Origin: Croceivirga sp.
GTDB taxonomy: Bacteria > Bacteroidota > Bacteroidia > Flavobacteriales > Flavobacteriaceae
Direction of reading: 5' to 3'
Assembly (NCBI GenBank): GCA_028284665.1
Contig: JANQRG010000007.1
Coordinates: 1-64,000, forward strand
DNA length: 64,000 nucleotides
Shown here: piece by piece, positions 26,868-36,297 of the stretch
How the letters are laid out: each line of letters starts with the position of its first letter
How positions within the stretch are numbered: position 1 is the first letter of the stretch
Translations under genes and position numbers: made by a program
The notes under the pieces: model-generated
The model's input: the letters and a program-made list of their open reading frames with translations, nothing else
Told to the model about the DNA's origin: nothing
Databases searched by the model: none

Positions 26868-28793
26868 ATGCGCATAAAATCGGTTATTATCATTATTTCT
26901 TTGGTGCTCCTGGGCCTTACTTTCAACGCGTGCCTGCAAGAAAAGTACGATGCTTATGTGAGCGCATTGGGTGAACAAGAGCCGGATTCTCTTCTTGATA
27001 CCGGAGCGGTATTAACGGCGCTACAGTTTCCTGCTGATTTCCAGTTTGAAACAGCGGCTACAGTGGGTATAACCATTACGGATACTGAAGAAAGGATCAT
27101 TTATGAAGTTTACGCCAAAAGCCCTGAGGTAACCGCTGCACTGGACAGTATAACAGGTCCCTTGCCCCATCGTTTGTTTGAACGAAAAACAAGGAGCGGT
27201 GGTATTCGGGAACAAGTGTCCGTCCCGGCCTATATCGATAGCCTGTTATTGATCCGGAAATCAAACACCGTAGTGCAGTCTTTTATAGTACCCATTTCCG
27301 AATCAGAAGTTACGTTCGCTTTTGGAAGCAGTTCCGGGAAAAGCTCACCAAAAACATCAAATCAAAATGCTCGTGACAATTCAGATTGTACTAACATTTA
27401 TGGACAACGCCTTCCGGTAGATCTATTCAATGCCAGTACCCGCAGCAACGGTTCAGTCAGAACTATTGAGAATATGTATTTTCCGAATAATGCGGTAACC
27501 GCCCGTATTGAGGCTACCTCAGTAGACGGCGTAGTACTAAAAAATGCATTTTTTATCGGTATTGCCGGACTGTCAACACCCATTTATACCGTAAACGATT
27601 GGGCGTATTGGATCAATTCCAAGATAGATACCAACAACGATATGGATGGCTATGTGGAATTCGTAATGACCTTCGATCAACCCATAAAAAGTATTTTGTT
27701 GCATTTACGCAGTGTAGACAATGCGATGTACCAGTTTGTAGGGACCCAACATTCGGAACAATTGTTATCCGGGGGATATGAATTTCAATACGACAACAAC
27801 CAAAGAATAGTACGGGACGCCAACCCACGTTCCAGGTCAAGGTACTTTCGCGATGGTTATGGTACGGTTTTGATCACTGCAAATTCCGCAACCTTTGATC
27901 AAATTGTATGGAGACGTATCGATGACCCGAATAGCAACGGTCAAAATGATAATAATTGGTTCACCTTTACCGAAGTTCCCTCCTGCGACGACAGTGATGG
28001 AGATGGTGCGGAAAACACTGTAGATGTTTACCCCCAAGACCCGAACAAGGCATTTGATGTGTTTTATCCTACAACCACCACCAAAGCAACTATCGTTTTT
28101 GAAGACCTGTGGCCCTTTCTTGGGGACTATGACTTTAATGATACCGCCGTGGAGTATTCCATCAAAACCATATTGAACGCAAATAATGAGATCGTAGTGC
28201 TCGAATTTGACTATGAGGTAACATCAGACGGGGCTAGTTTTGTGAATGCTTTTGCCTTTGAACTGCCCGGGGTAGCCCCCAATACTGTTGCTTCCGTGGC
28301 CGGTCAAAGCCTAACCAATACTGTTTTCAGCTTAAATGGAAATGGCACCGAGAACGGGCAAACGAATGCGGTAATTCCATTATTTGACGACCATAGCGCT
28401 CAGTTAGGCCAAAAGAACAATATAAGCGTTACCTTTTTAGATCCGATACCCCAGGAACAGCTAGGAAATGGACCCTTTAAACCGTTTCTGGTCGTCGACG
28501 GTGAACGGGAAGTCGAAATTCACCTTGCCGGTAATACTCCTACCGTTTTAGGAAACAATCTTCCTGAGGTGAGCGGGAACAACAGGGATAGTGATGGCAA
28601 CTACACTACCCCGGAAGGGCTACCATGGGCGATCAATATCCCTGAAGACTTTACTATTCTCAAGGAAAAAGAATCCATTGATAAGGGATATCTGTTCTTT
28701 AGGACGTGGGCCTTATCCGGTGGGAAAGATAGAAAAGACTGGTACAAGAATATTCAGGGCTACCGGAATACTGAAAAACTGCAACTCGATTAA
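26868..28793 (+). CDS. LruC-domain lipoprotein, tandem paralogue 1
   Basis: A 641-residue lipoprotein (signal ending FNACLQ, Cys22). The N-terminal part (about 45-145) contains LQFPADFQFETAATVGITI and is shared in outline with the next gene. The middle (about 175-365) is beta-rich, with a DSDGDGAENTVDVYPQDPNKAF calcium-binding-like loop at its end. From about 400 to 640 it carries an LruC domain: FEDLWPFLGDYDFNDTAV, LEFDYEVTSDGASFVNAFAF, then WAINIPEDF and the ending W..SGG..DWYKN..GYR. The domain is named after a Leptospira outer-membrane lipoprotein; its role is unknown. Likely surface-exposed. Confidence 0.82.
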   Translation: MRIKSVIIIISLVLLGLTFNACLQEKYDAYVSALGEQEPDSLLDTGAVLTALQFPADFQFETAATVGITITDTEERIIYEVYAKSPEVTAALDSITGPLPHRLFERKTRSGGIREQVSVPAYIDSLLLIRKSNTVVQSFIVPISESEVTFAFGSSSGKSSPKTSNQNARDNSDCTNIYGQRLPVDLFNASTRSNGSVRTIENMYFPNNAVTARIEATSVDGVVLKNAFFIGIAGLSTPIYTVNDWAYWINSKIDTNNDMDGYVEFVMTFDQPIKSILLHLRSVDNAMYQFVGTQHSEQLLSGGYEFQYDNNQRIVRDANPRSRSRYFRDGYGTVLITANSATFDQIVWRRIDDPNSNGQNDNNWFTFTEVPSCDDSDGDGAENTVDVYPQDPNKAFDVFYPTTTTKATIVFEDLWPFLGDYDFNDTAVEYSIKTILNANNEIVVLEFDYEVTSDGASFVNAFAFELPGVAPNTVASVAGQSLTNTVFSLNGNGTENGQTNAVIPLFDDHSAQLGQKNNISVTFLDPIPQEQLGNGPFKPFLVVDGEREVEIHLAGNTPTVLGNNLPEVSGNNRDSDGNYTTPEGLPWAINIPEDFTILKEKESIDKGYLFFRTWALSGGKDRKDWYKNIQGYRNTEKLQLD

Positions 28794-28817
28794 TACCCTA
28801 CATTTCTTAGCATTCAA

Positions 28818-28900
28818 TTTGACATCGGTATTCATCGTTTTCACAACAATGGTGTACCGTTTATCGTATTCTTAAACCTTTTTGTAAGTTTTTTCGTTCA
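28818..28900 (+). repeat. Duplicated 83-bp leader, copy B (before second LruC gene)
   Basis: Same-length partner of 26762-26844. Both blocks keep the same 64-bp spacing between TTTGACATC and TTGTAAG. Here it lies 124 bp upstream of the start codon, so the extra DNA between leader and gene (28901-29024) is not shared. Confidence 0.6.
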
Positions 28901-29024
28901 ATTCATGAGATATAAGTATTGTCTCGTCCGTCTACGGATAACTGCTTTTCGTCGACAGCTATCCCGGTCCCAAATAAAAGTAACCGAAACTATGCCCAAT
29001 ACTAATAACCTTTGAAGAAATTTT

Positions 29025-31118
29025 ATGGTCATGAAATACTCAATTTTTACCACAAAAGCTCTCACAGTGCTTTCTATGTTCCTTATACTAAGTTCTTGTG
29101 TCAAGGATAACCTGGATGATATGGTAAATGAAGAGACACAACAAGAAGAAAATGAACAGGAAGAAGCATCAGATGAAACGTCTCTAGTCAATTTGGTGAT
29201 TCCTGAGGAATTTGAATTTAAAACCTCAGAAACGGTAACCATCACTATCAATGATGGTTCGCCTAATGCCATCTATACTATTTATGCATACAACGATGCT
29301 TCTTTATCCATTGAAGAAAATGATGTCCTCAATGACGAAGGCCAGGCTGATTCGGTAACCACTTTTGAATCTGATGAGTTCAATCAAATCTTGTTCACAG
29401 GTAGGCCCGTTAATGGACAACTACAACATACAGTGAGCCTGCCTTCCTACTATTCAAAAATATATGTAAGACGAAAAGAAGGAGGCGTTTTTAGCTCCGA
29501 GGTAGTTGATATTGCCAACGGTTCGGCTAACTATACCCATACAGATATGTCCGGTAAAAGGAGAAAGGCAGAGGTGGCCCGATTCCGATCACGAACCCCT
29601 TATAAATCATTTGCCGGAAAAGGCATGAACATTGACTCCCTCTACTGTGTTAATGGGTCCGGACAGTTGTTTACGGTCAATCCTTTGAACGGGAACTTAA
29701 CCAATTTAGCCGCTATGCCCCAGGGCAGCTGGACAGCAGCAATAGACCATACCAATCAATATCTATACTCCATAGGGAGAAACAAGCCCTATCCGTTAAT
29801 GCGTTATGATATGATCAATGATAGTTGGACGACCGTTGGCAATGTGGGCATGGGTGGGCCAAGATTGGATTATAGGGAAGAGGATGGCCTTTTGTATTTT
29901 TCAGGAAATAAGGCTAAAGTATATACTATTGATCCCGCAAACGGCAATGTACTTTCCACCCGGAAGATCAATAATCTTGATGTTACTAATGGCGGAGATT
30001 TGGCCTTTGCCGAAGATGGTACCCTGTTCTTGAGCAGTTTTGGTGGATTATATCGTTTGGACCTGGACAACAATGAGTACCAGGCAACTAGAATAAGTGC
30101 GGAAAATCTACCGTTTAATCCGACTTCCATGACCTTTGACTCTAACAATGAACTTTGGTTGGCCAGTAATGGCTCAAGTTCAGACCTTATCATAATGGAT
30201 ACGGTTACCGGTGGGTGGGAATACATTTATGGCCCCAATTCAACTTCCAGTGTTGATTTTGGGAGAACCATCAACGATTTGACCACTTTTACCGTTACCG
30301 ATGAGGAAACGGAAGATCCTGATACGGATGGGGACGGGATTACAGATAGCAATGATGAATTCCCAGACGATGCAGAAAAGGCATTTGAGCAATTTACCCC
30401 CAGTAAATATGGTTGGGGCACAGTGGCCTTTGAAGATCTCTGGCCATTTATGGGTGATTATGATTTTAATGATACTGCCGTAAACTATCGGTTTGTTGCC
30501 ATCATTAACGCTCTAAACGAAGTAGTTGAGCTGGAAATCAACTACGAGGTAACTTCGGACGGAGCGGGACTGATCAACGCCTTTGGCATTGAATTTGAAA
30601 GTATTGCACCCAATCAAGTGGAGTCGGTTACGGGTACCGTACTAACTGAAGGATACATTAATTTGGCCGCAAATGGTGTAGAGGAAGGCCAAGATCGTGC
30701 CGTTGTCATTCTTTTTGATAATAACGAAACCATGGTAAATGTACCTTCACAGGTCAAAATACGATTTACTACGCCTTTAAGTATCGCACAATTGGGTATA
30801 GCTCCATTCAATCCCTTCTTAATTGTCAATAAAGACAGAGGGCGAGAAATCCATTTACCGAATCGATTACGAACCAGTCTGGGAGTGAATACAACAGACT
30901 TAGAAGGGGTTAATCAAGATGTTGATGGCAATTATCAGACGGAGTCCCGCTTACCCTGGGCGATAAACATTGTACACGAGTTTAGGGTCCCTAAAGAACG
31001 GGTACCTGTAAACCAGGCTTATAACTTTTTCAATCAGTGGGCCACCTCTGGAGGAACAAGCTACATGGATTGGTACAAAGACAACGCGGGCTACCGAAAT
31101 AGTGCGCAGCTCAAATAA
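29025..31118 (+). CDS. LruC-domain lipoprotein, tandem paralogue 2, with propeller-like middle
   Basis: A 697-residue lipoprotein (signal ending LSSCVKD, Cys25; a second ATG six bases downstream is equally possible). The acidic Glu/Gln-rich linker (about 33-55) and the segment VIPEEFEFKTSETVTITI correspond to paralogue 1. The middle (about 200-420) is different: repeated strands such as NQYLYSIGRNKPY, GLLYFSGNKAKVYTID and GTLFLSSFGGLYRLDLD suggest a beta-propeller. DTDGDGITDSNDEFPDD (about 430-446) is a calcium-binding thrombospondin-type repeat. The LruC domain (about 455-697) has the same landmarks as paralogue 1. Thus the ends are paralogous and the centres have been exchanged. Confidence 0.83.
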   Translation: MVMKYSIFTTKALTVLSMFLILSSCVKDNLDDMVNEETQQEENEQEEASDETSLVNLVIPEEFEFKTSETVTITINDGSPNAIYTIYAYNDASLSIEENDVLNDEGQADSVTTFESDEFNQILFTGRPVNGQLQHTVSLPSYYSKIYVRRKEGGVFSSEVVDIANGSANYTHTDMSGKRRKAEVARFRSRTPYKSFAGKGMNIDSLYCVNGSGQLFTVNPLNGNLTNLAAMPQGSWTAAIDHTNQYLYSIGRNKPYPLMRYDMINDSWTTVGNVGMGGPRLDYREEDGLLYFSGNKAKVYTIDPANGNVLSTRKINNLDVTNGGDLAFAEDGTLFLSSFGGLYRLDLDNNEYQATRISAENLPFNPTSMTFDSNNELWLASNGSSSDLIIMDTVTGGWEYIYGPNSTSSVDFGRTINDLTTFTVTDEETEDPDTDGDGITDSNDEFPDDAEKAFEQFTPSKYGWGTVAFEDLWPFMGDYDFNDTAVNYRFVAIINALNEVVELEINYEVTSDGAGLINAFGIEFESIAPNQVESVTGTVLTEGYINLAANGVEEGQDRAVVILFDNNETMVNVPSQVKIRFTTPLSIAQLGIAPFNPFLIVNKDRGREIHLPNRLRTSLGVNTTDLEGVNQDVDGNYQTESRLPWAINIVHEFRVPKERVPVNQAYNFFNQWATSGGTSYMDWYKDNAGYRNSAQLK

Positions 31119-31131
31119 GAATTGGGCATAA

Positions 31132-31160
31132 AAAAACCCTTCCGTGTTGGAAGGGTTTTT
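31132..31160. terminator. Bidirectional terminator between LruC gene and rpsT
   Basis: A perfect 12-bp stem, AAAAACCCTTCC / GGAAGGGTTTTT, with loop GTGTT. It sits between the convergent ends of the LruC gene (31118) and rpsT (31180). Confidence 0.88.
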
Positions 31161-31179
31161 ATTTTGTAGCACATATAGT

Positions 31180-31431
31180 TTACATCGCCGCAACCTTGCT
31201 TGCCAATTTACTTTTCAAATTGGAGGCTTTGTTCGCATGGATGATGTTGCGCTTTGCTAGCTTGTCAATCATACTAACCACCGAAGGTAAAAGCGCTTCA
31301 GCTGCTTTTTTATCCTCTTCATTACGCAATTTTTTGATCGCATTACGTACTGTTTTATGCTGATAACGGTTACGCAATCGTACTGCTTCGTTTCTTCTAA
31401 TTCGCTTTAATGCCGACTTATGATTTGCCAT
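31180..31431 (-). CDS. rpsT: 30S ribosomal protein S20
   Basis: An 83-residue basic helical protein of the small subunit. [21 protein letters not shown] at the N-terminus and [18 protein letters not shown] at the C-terminus are diagnostic. It is last in a minus-strand series proS - tRNA-Glu - tRNA-Glu - rpsT. The 75 bp between the tRNA and its start are AT-rich, with no consensus -7 box that I could find, so it may be cotranscribed with the tRNAs. Confidence 0.97.
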   Translation of the reverse strand: MANHKSALKRIRRNEAVRLRNRYQHKTVRNAIKKLRNEEDKKAAEALLPSVVSMIDKLAKRNIIHANKASNLKSKLASKVAAM

Positions 31432-31506
31432 GTTTTTTAATTATCAATTTGGAATTACGAATTAAGTCATTCAACGTTCTTAATTCTGCATTCAACATTT
31501 GAACTG

Positions 31507-31578
31507 TAGCCCGTAGGGGAATCGAACCCCTGTTACCAGGATGAAAACCTGGCGTCCTAACCCCTAGACGAACGGGCC
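31507..31578 (-). tRNA. tRNA-Glu (anticodon TTC), copy 2 in transcription order
   Basis: Read on the minus strand it starts GGCCCGTTCGTCTAGGGG, has anticodon arm CCAGG-TTTTCAT-CCTGG (anticodon TTC), T arm AGGGG-TTCGATT-CCCCT and acceptor end ACGGGCT plus discriminator A. All four arms pair; the first acceptor pair is G-U. CCA is not encoded. The mature sequence equals the copy at 31672-31743. Confidence 0.96.
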
Positions 31579-31671
31579 TTTTTTGAAATACGAAATCAAA
31601 AAAACGAGGTTTGAAATCAATGCTATAAGGCTAAAATTTCAAATTTTGCATTTCTAACTTCGTACCTTTCG

Positions 31672-31743
31672 TAGCCCGTAGGGGAATCGAACCCCTGTTA
31701 CCAGGATGAAAACCTGGCGTCCTAACCCCTAGACGAACGGGCC
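31672..31743 (-). tRNA. tRNA-Glu (anticodon TTC), copy 1 in transcription order
   Basis: Identical in mature sequence to the copy at 31507-31578, separated by 93 bp. It is preceded by the best -33/-7 promoter in the window (31767-31796), so both copies are probably made as one precursor. Placement immediately before rpsT links decoding capacity and ribosome synthesis. Confidence 0.96.
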
Positions 31744-31766
31744 CTAAGGTCACTTCTTAGCGGACG

Positions 31767-31796
31767 CAAAAATACAACTATTTTTAACTATTGCAA
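31767..31796 (-). promoter_or_regulatory. Consensus Bacteroidota promoter for the tRNA-Glu pair
   Basis: On the minus strand: TTG (31794-31796), 19-bp spacer, TATTTTTGC (-7 box TAnnTTTG with the extra C). Transcription would begin around 31760, some 15-20 nt before the first mature tRNA base at 31743. Confidence 0.7.
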
Positions 31797-31821
31797 TAGG
31801 GCCTACTAATTTTTAGACAAT

Positions 31822-33297
31822 CTAATAGGCCTTGGCAAAAAGCACCCGATATGGGGAGGCTTTCCCTGTTACCATACACTGTCCGGCTTCTTCTTTTACG
31901 TCAATCGGAATACAACGGATGGTAGCCTTTGTTTCATTTTTGATCCTTTCTTCCGTTGCAACTGTCCCGTCCCAGTGGGCGGCCAGGAAGCCCCCTTTTT
32001 CTTCCAATACCTTTTTGAACTCCTCGTAGCTGTCCACAGTAGTAATATTGGCCTGCTGGTGCGCCTTTGCTTTATTGAAAATGGATTCCTGGATATCCTT
32101 TAAAAGCGTTTCAACCGTTCCGATCACCTCATCCATAGGTATAGATGATTTTTCTAAGGTATCCCTTCTGGCGATTTCCAAAGTACCATTTTCCAGATCA
32201 CGCTGACCAATAGCGAGGCGGATAGGGACGCCCTTTAATTCGTATTCATTGAACTTAAATCCAGGTTTATGGGTATCCCTGTTGTCATACTTCACCGAAA
32301 TTCCACGGGATCGTAATGACTCAACTATGGGAAGCACTTTTTCGGTTATTGCCTCCAACTGATCCAATCCTTTGTAAATAGGGACAATCACCACCTGTAT
32401 GGGCGCCAGTTTTGGAGGAAGTACCAAGCCATTGTCATCGCTATGTGTCATGATCAATGCCCCCATTAACCGTGTGGAAACCCCCCATGAGGTGGCCCAA
32501 ACATATTCCTGTTTTCCTTCTTTTGTGGCAAATTTTACATCAAAGGCCTTGGCAAAGTTTTGCCCGAGAAAATGAGACGTTCCGGATTGCAATGCTTTAC
32601 CGTCTTGCATTAGTGCTTCTATACAATAGGTCTCTATGGCACCGGCAAAACGTTCACTTGCTGTTTTTGTCCCTTTGATCACCGGTACGGCCATGTGATT
32701 CTCGGCAAAATCGGCATAGAGATTCATGATCATCTCTGCTTCTTTAATAGCTTCGGGCTCGGTAGCATGAGCGGTGTGCCCTTCCTGCCAAAGAAATTCT
32801 GCTGTTCTTAAAAATAAGCGGGTACGCATTTCCCAGCGTACCACATTAGCCCACTGATTCAACAATAGGGGAAGATCCCGATACGATTGGATCCACCTGC
32901 GATAGGTATCCCAAATAATTGTCTCCGAGGTAGGTCGTATAATAAGTTCTTCTTCCAATTTTGCTTCCTCATCTACTACGATACCCTTGCCATCTTCGGC
33001 GTTCTTCAAGCGGTAATGCGTAACAACGGCACATTCTTTGGCAAAACCTTCTACATGACTGGCCTCTTTGCTAAAATAGGATTTGGGGATAAACAAGGGA
33101 AAATACGCATTTTGATGTCCGGTATCCTTGAACATTTTATCCAGTCCTGCCTGCATCTTTTCCCAAATAGCAAATCCGTACGGTTTAATGACCATACATC
33201 CCCGTACCCCGGAGTTCTCAGCTAGGTCCGCCTTGATCACCAATTCGTTATACCACTTGGAATAGTCTTCTGCGCGAGTCGTTAATTTTTTTCCCAT
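31822..33297 (-). CDS. proS: Prolyl-tRNA synthetase (class II, archaeal/eukaryal-like short form)
   Basis: Charges tRNA-Pro. I use the ATG at 33295-33297 ([20 protein letters not shown]), giving 491 residues; upstream codons to 33390 look non-native. Class II motifs are present: motif 2 around [26 protein letters not shown] and motif 3 in [13 protein letters not shown]. The IKPYG segment and an anticodon-binding domain ([11 protein letters not shown]) are typical. It lacks the large INS editing insertion of E. coli-type enzymes and ends in a C-terminal domain with the terminal Tyr (RVLFAKAY) characteristic of the short form found in Bacteroidota, Thermus and eukaryotes. Divergent from the Gly/Trp-rich lipoprotein gene. 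Confidence 0.96.
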   Translation of the reverse strand: MGKKLTTRAEDYSKWYNELVIKADLAENSGVRGCMVIKPYGFAIWEKMQAGLDKMFKDTGHQNAYFPLFIPKSYFSKEASHVEGFAKECAVVTHYRLKNAEDGKGIVVDEEAKLEEELIIRPTSETIIWDTYRRWIQSYRDLPLLLNQWANVVRWEMRTRLFLRTAEFLWQEGHTAHATEPEAIKEAEMIMNLYADFAENHMAVPVIKGTKTASERFAGAIETYCIEALMQDGKALQSGTSHFLGQNFAKAFDVKFATKEGKQEYVWATSWGVSTRLMGALIMTHSDDNGLVLPPKLAPIQVVIVPIYKGLDQLEAITEKVLPIVESLRSRGISVKYDNRDTHKPGFKFNEYELKGVPIRLAIGQRDLENGTLEIARRDTLEKSSIPMDEVIGTVETLLKDIQESIFNKAKAHQQANITTVDSYEEFKKVLEEKGGFLAAHWDGTVATEERIKNETKATIRCIPIDVKEEAGQCMVTGKASPYRVLFAKAY

Positions 33298-33393
33298 TGA
33301 AAAGAGTTTGGCACAGAACTTGTGCCTTATATAACCAAAATTGAGCGGTAAAACTACCAATTTTTTAGTATGTTGAACAATAAAAGTCACGAT

Positions 33394-34701
33394 ATGTATT
33401 CTAAGCTACCCCGCAAAACTTTGGTACTCTCAACTTTTCTGGGCGCTTTGTTGCTCACATTGGTTTCTTGTGGTTCCTACCAACAGGCTTCGTACTACGA
33501 CGATGATGGCATTTATTCCTCCGGTAACGAGGTCGTACGCGTAGAAAAAAAGAATGCCGAAGCCGTGGAGACAGAAGATACCGAAAACAACTTGTATGGT
33601 GAGTATTTTGGACAACGCGCAGATGAATACCAACAATTCCTTGATTCTGAAATCTTTACGGATGTTGATGACTACTATAGTGGGGTAGAGAATGATAGCA
33701 TTGTTATTGGCGAGCAGGTAGACTACTTTGCTAACAATAACGACTATACCGGTAATCCTGCTTGGGGAGATAATCCCACCAATTTAACCATCAATGTCTA
33801 TGACAACTGGGGCTGGGGTGGTGGTCTTGGTTGGGGCTGGGGTTGGAATGATCCCTGGTTATGGAACGCCGGCTGGGGCTGGGGTGGCTTCGGCTGGGGA
33901 GGCGCAGGCTGGGGCTGGGGAGGCATTGGCTGGGGCTGGAACAATCCTTGGGCTTGGAACGCTGGTTGGGGCTGGGCCGGAGGCTGGGGCTGGGGAGGCG
34001 TTGGTTGGGCCGGAGGCTGGGGTTGGAATCAACCCTTCTACAATCGCAATGTGGGCTTTAATCAATCCCGAAGGGGGTACGCCAACAACAATACCCTGGT
34101 GGGTAGTGGTTTTAGAGGTAGATCGAACAGTTCATACGCAAGAACAGGAACATCCAATGCCCGGTTGCGCTCTAATAGCGGTAGATCGAATCTTAACCGA
34201 AGTACCGCTGCCAGGAGTTCCCGAAGTTATAGAAGTAATACTGCCCGATCCGGAAGGTCTGTTAGTACGGATGCTATTGCCCGAAATCAAAGATATCGTT
34301 CCAGTCGAAGTACCCGATCGATTCCCAGGTATAATGGTATCACCCGAAGTAATCCCAGGTATAGTGGGAGTACAAGAGGTAGTTCACGAAGCGGTGTTTA
34401 CAACCGTTCTGGTAGCACCAATAGAAGTTCAGGGGTATATCGCGGATCTGGAAGAAGTACCAGGAGTTATTCCCCTTCTACACGGTCTGCCCCTAGAAGT
34501 AGTGGGTATAGAAGTTCAGGATCCCGAAGCCGTAGTAGTGGATTCCGTTCTTCAGGTTCTTCACGAAGTTCACGGAGTTCCGGAAGCTTTAGAAGCTCCG
34601 GGGGTTCCAGAAGCTCTGGAAGTTTTAGAAGTTCGGGAGGTAGAAGTGGTGGTGGCCGTTCCTCGGGAGGAGGCAGAAGCGGTGGCGGAAGAAGAAATTA
34701 G
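33394..34701 (+). CDS. Low-complexity lipoprotein: Gly/Trp-rich centre, Ser/Arg/Gly-rich tail
   Basis: A 435-residue lipoprotein from the ATG at 33394 (an earlier ATG at 33370 is less likely); signal ending TLVSCGS (Cys26). Residues about 30-135 are acidic. About 137-215 is a repeat of GWGW/GWGG units, and about 230-435 consists of SGRS, RSSR and GSFRSSG units with a strongly basic charge. Homologues next to proS in flavobacteria are, as I recall, often misnamed 'vitellogenin' or 'prolyl-tRNA synthetase'. No function is known; a cell-surface or matrix-associated role is guesswork. An overlapping frame at 33794-34720 is open only because of the repeats. Confidence 0.72.
   Translation: MYSKLPRKTLVLSTFLGALLLTLVSCGSYQQASYYDDDGIYSSGNEVVRVEKKNAEAVETEDTENNLYGEYFGQRADEYQQFLDSEIFTDVDDYYSGVENDSIVIGEQVDYFANNNDYTGNPAWGDNPTNLTINVYDNWGWGGGLGWGWGWNDPWLWNAGWGWGGFGWGGAGWGWGGIGWGWNNPWAWNAGWGWAGGWGWGGVGWAGGWGWNQPFYNRNVGFNQSRRGYANNNTLVGSGFRGRSNSSYARTGTSNARLRSNSGRSNLNRSTAARSSRSYRSNTARSGRSVSTDAIARNQRYRSSRSTRSIPRYNGITRSNPRYSGSTRGSSRSGVYNRSGSTNRSSGVYRGSGRSTRSYSPSTRSAPRSSGYRSSGSRSRSSGFRSSGSSRSSRSSGSFRSSGGSRSSGSFRSSGGRSGGGRSSGGGRSGGGRRN
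33808..34030 (+). repeat. GGCTGGGGC-type tandem repeat inside the lipoprotein gene
   Basis: About 220 bp of imperfect GGCTGGGG/TTGGGGCTGGGG units coding Gly and Trp. It is the most G-rich strand segment in the window, with many GGGG runs a few bases apart, so slippage or G-quadruplex formation is plausible. Confidence 0.75.
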
Positions 34702-34731
34702 AGTCCAAGTTCAATCATAAAAAAAGTAGCT

Positions 34732-36234
34732 ATGAGAAGTTTATTAACACTCATCATAGGATTGTCATGCCTAGTGGGAACTGCCCAAAACATTAATGAC
34801 GTATTGCGCTACAGTATCGAAGAATCTCAGGGGACCGCCCGCTTTCAAGCTATGGGAGGTGCTTTTGGAGCCCTTGGGGGTGACCTTTCTTCGCTAAATG
34901 TTAATCCAGCCGGTTCCTCGGTATTTAATCACAGTCAATTCACCATTACCGGAGCCAATTATAACCGAAACAATGATGCGCTTTACGGAAGCAGCACGCT
35001 AAATTCAGATCTGAATGACATTGAATTCAGCCAGGCAGGAGGTGTCTTTGTCTTCAAATCCAACGCTTCCCCCTGGAAAAAACTGGCCTTTGCCATAAAC
35101 TATCAGTTGGCTGAAAACTTTGATAACGAATTTGTTGCCTCGGGAAATACCGATCAGGGTATAGACAACTACTTTTTAAATTTTGCTCAAGGCGTTCCTT
35201 TCGGAAACCTTTTACTTAACGATAACGAATTTGTGGAAGAAGGGTATTTGAGAATCGGTGAACAACAGGGCTTCGGGAGTCAACAGGCTTTTCTGGGTTA
35301 CTTTGGAGGGTTGATTGATCCTGTGGATGAAACGGATGAGGCAGGTACCGCTTACGTTTCCAATGCACTCTACTCCAACGTAAACCAAAGCTATCGCCAA
35401 ACTACGAATGGTTACAATAACAAATTTACCCTTAACTTTTCGGGACAGTATCAAAACAGCTTAAATATCGGGGCTTCGGTTAATTTCCACTCTGTTCTTT
35501 ACGAACGGCTGACACTTCTGGACGAAAGTGGTTATGCTGCGGACTCACCCATTCAATTTGCCACATTTGACAACTTTTTACGTACACAGGGAGAAGGGTT
35601 CTCTTTCAGTGTCGGCGCTATAGCGCGACTTAATGAAAGCATTCGAATTGGAGGTAGTTACCAATCGCCCACCTGGTATCGTTTAACGGATGATACTTCG
35701 CAACGAATTAACTCGGACCTGGCGGACGACGATATTAGTTTTATCGACTTTAACATCGTTAATCTCTTCGAAGAATATCGCATCCAAACTCCGGGTAAGA
35801 TCACGGGTAGTGCTGCCCTGGTGTTCGGTAAAGATGGCCTGTTGAGTTTTGACTACGGGTATCAGGATTTTTCAGAAGCCGAGTTACGCCCTACAACCGA
35901 TCCTAGCTTTGCGCAAGAAAACCAGTTTATAGCGGATCAATTGGGTATTGTGAATTCCTACCGTTTTGGCGGTGAATACCGCATTGATAGTGTAAGCTTA
36001 CGGGGTGGATATCGTATTGAAGAGAGTCCTTACGAAGACGATACCATCATGGGAGACTTAGAAGGATTTTCCGCTGGCCTTGGTATCGATTTTGGCGGTA
36101 GCCGACTGGATCTTGCCTTCAGTAGAACAGAGCAAGACGTCAATGAGTTGTTTTTTGATTCCGGGGCCTCCAATAGCGCCATGGTGAATCGCAGAAATAC
36201 CAACGTTATTGTGTCATATACCTTAAAGTTCTAA
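34732..36234 (+). CDS. OmpP1/FadL-family outer-membrane transporter
   Basis: A 500-residue outer-membrane beta-barrel with signal peptide MRSLLTLIIGLSCLVGTAQ. The FadL/OmpP1 signature is clear near the mature N-terminus: SQGTARFQAMGGAFGALGGD followed by LNVNPAGSS, the hatch region. The rest consists of amphipathic strands ending in NVIVSYTLKF with the terminal Phe needed for barrel insertion. Expected to pass hydrophobic molecules across the outer membrane; true substrate unknown. It is 30 bp after the Gly/Trp-rich lipoprotein gene. Confidence 0.9.
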   Translation: MRSLLTLIIGLSCLVGTAQNINDVLRYSIEESQGTARFQAMGGAFGALGGDLSSLNVNPAGSSVFNHSQFTITGANYNRNNDALYGSSTLNSDLNDIEFSQAGGVFVFKSNASPWKKLAFAINYQLAENFDNEFVASGNTDQGIDNYFLNFAQGVPFGNLLLNDNEFVEEGYLRIGEQQGFGSQQAFLGYFGGLIDPVDETDEAGTAYVSNALYSNVNQSYRQTTNGYNNKFTLNFSGQYQNSLNIGASVNFHSVLYERLTLLDESGYAADSPIQFATFDNFLRTQGEGFSFSVGAIARLNESIRIGGSYQSPTWYRLTDDTSQRINSDLADDDISFIDFNIVNLFEEYRIQTPGKITGSAALVFGKDGLLSFDYGYQDFSEAELRPTTDPSFAQENQFIADQLGIVNSYRFGGEYRIDSVSLRGGYRIEESPYEDDTIMGDLEGFSAGLGIDFGGSRLDLAFSRTEQDVNELFFDSGASNSAMVNRRNTNVIVSYTLKF

Positions 36235-36263
36235 AAAGGATTACGGCGATAGTACTATTAAAG

Positions 36264-36294
36264 AAAGGTCGGTGGGCATACCATCGGCCTTTTT
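36264..36294. terminator. Bidirectional hairpin terminator
   Basis: Twelve-pair stem, AAAGGTCGGTGG against CCATCGGCCTTT (two G-U pairs), loop GCATA, with A and T runs at its ends. It separates the convergent FadL-type gene and the first T9SS cargo gene. Confidence 0.8.
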
Positions 36295-36297
36295 CCA

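Noticed and set aside
33794..34720. A 308-codon plus-strand frame overlapping the Gly/Trp-rich lipoprotein gene
   Set aside because: It exists because the repeats contain no stop in that frame; its product is Gly/Ala/Val/Pro-rich low complexity without a start region or signal of its own.
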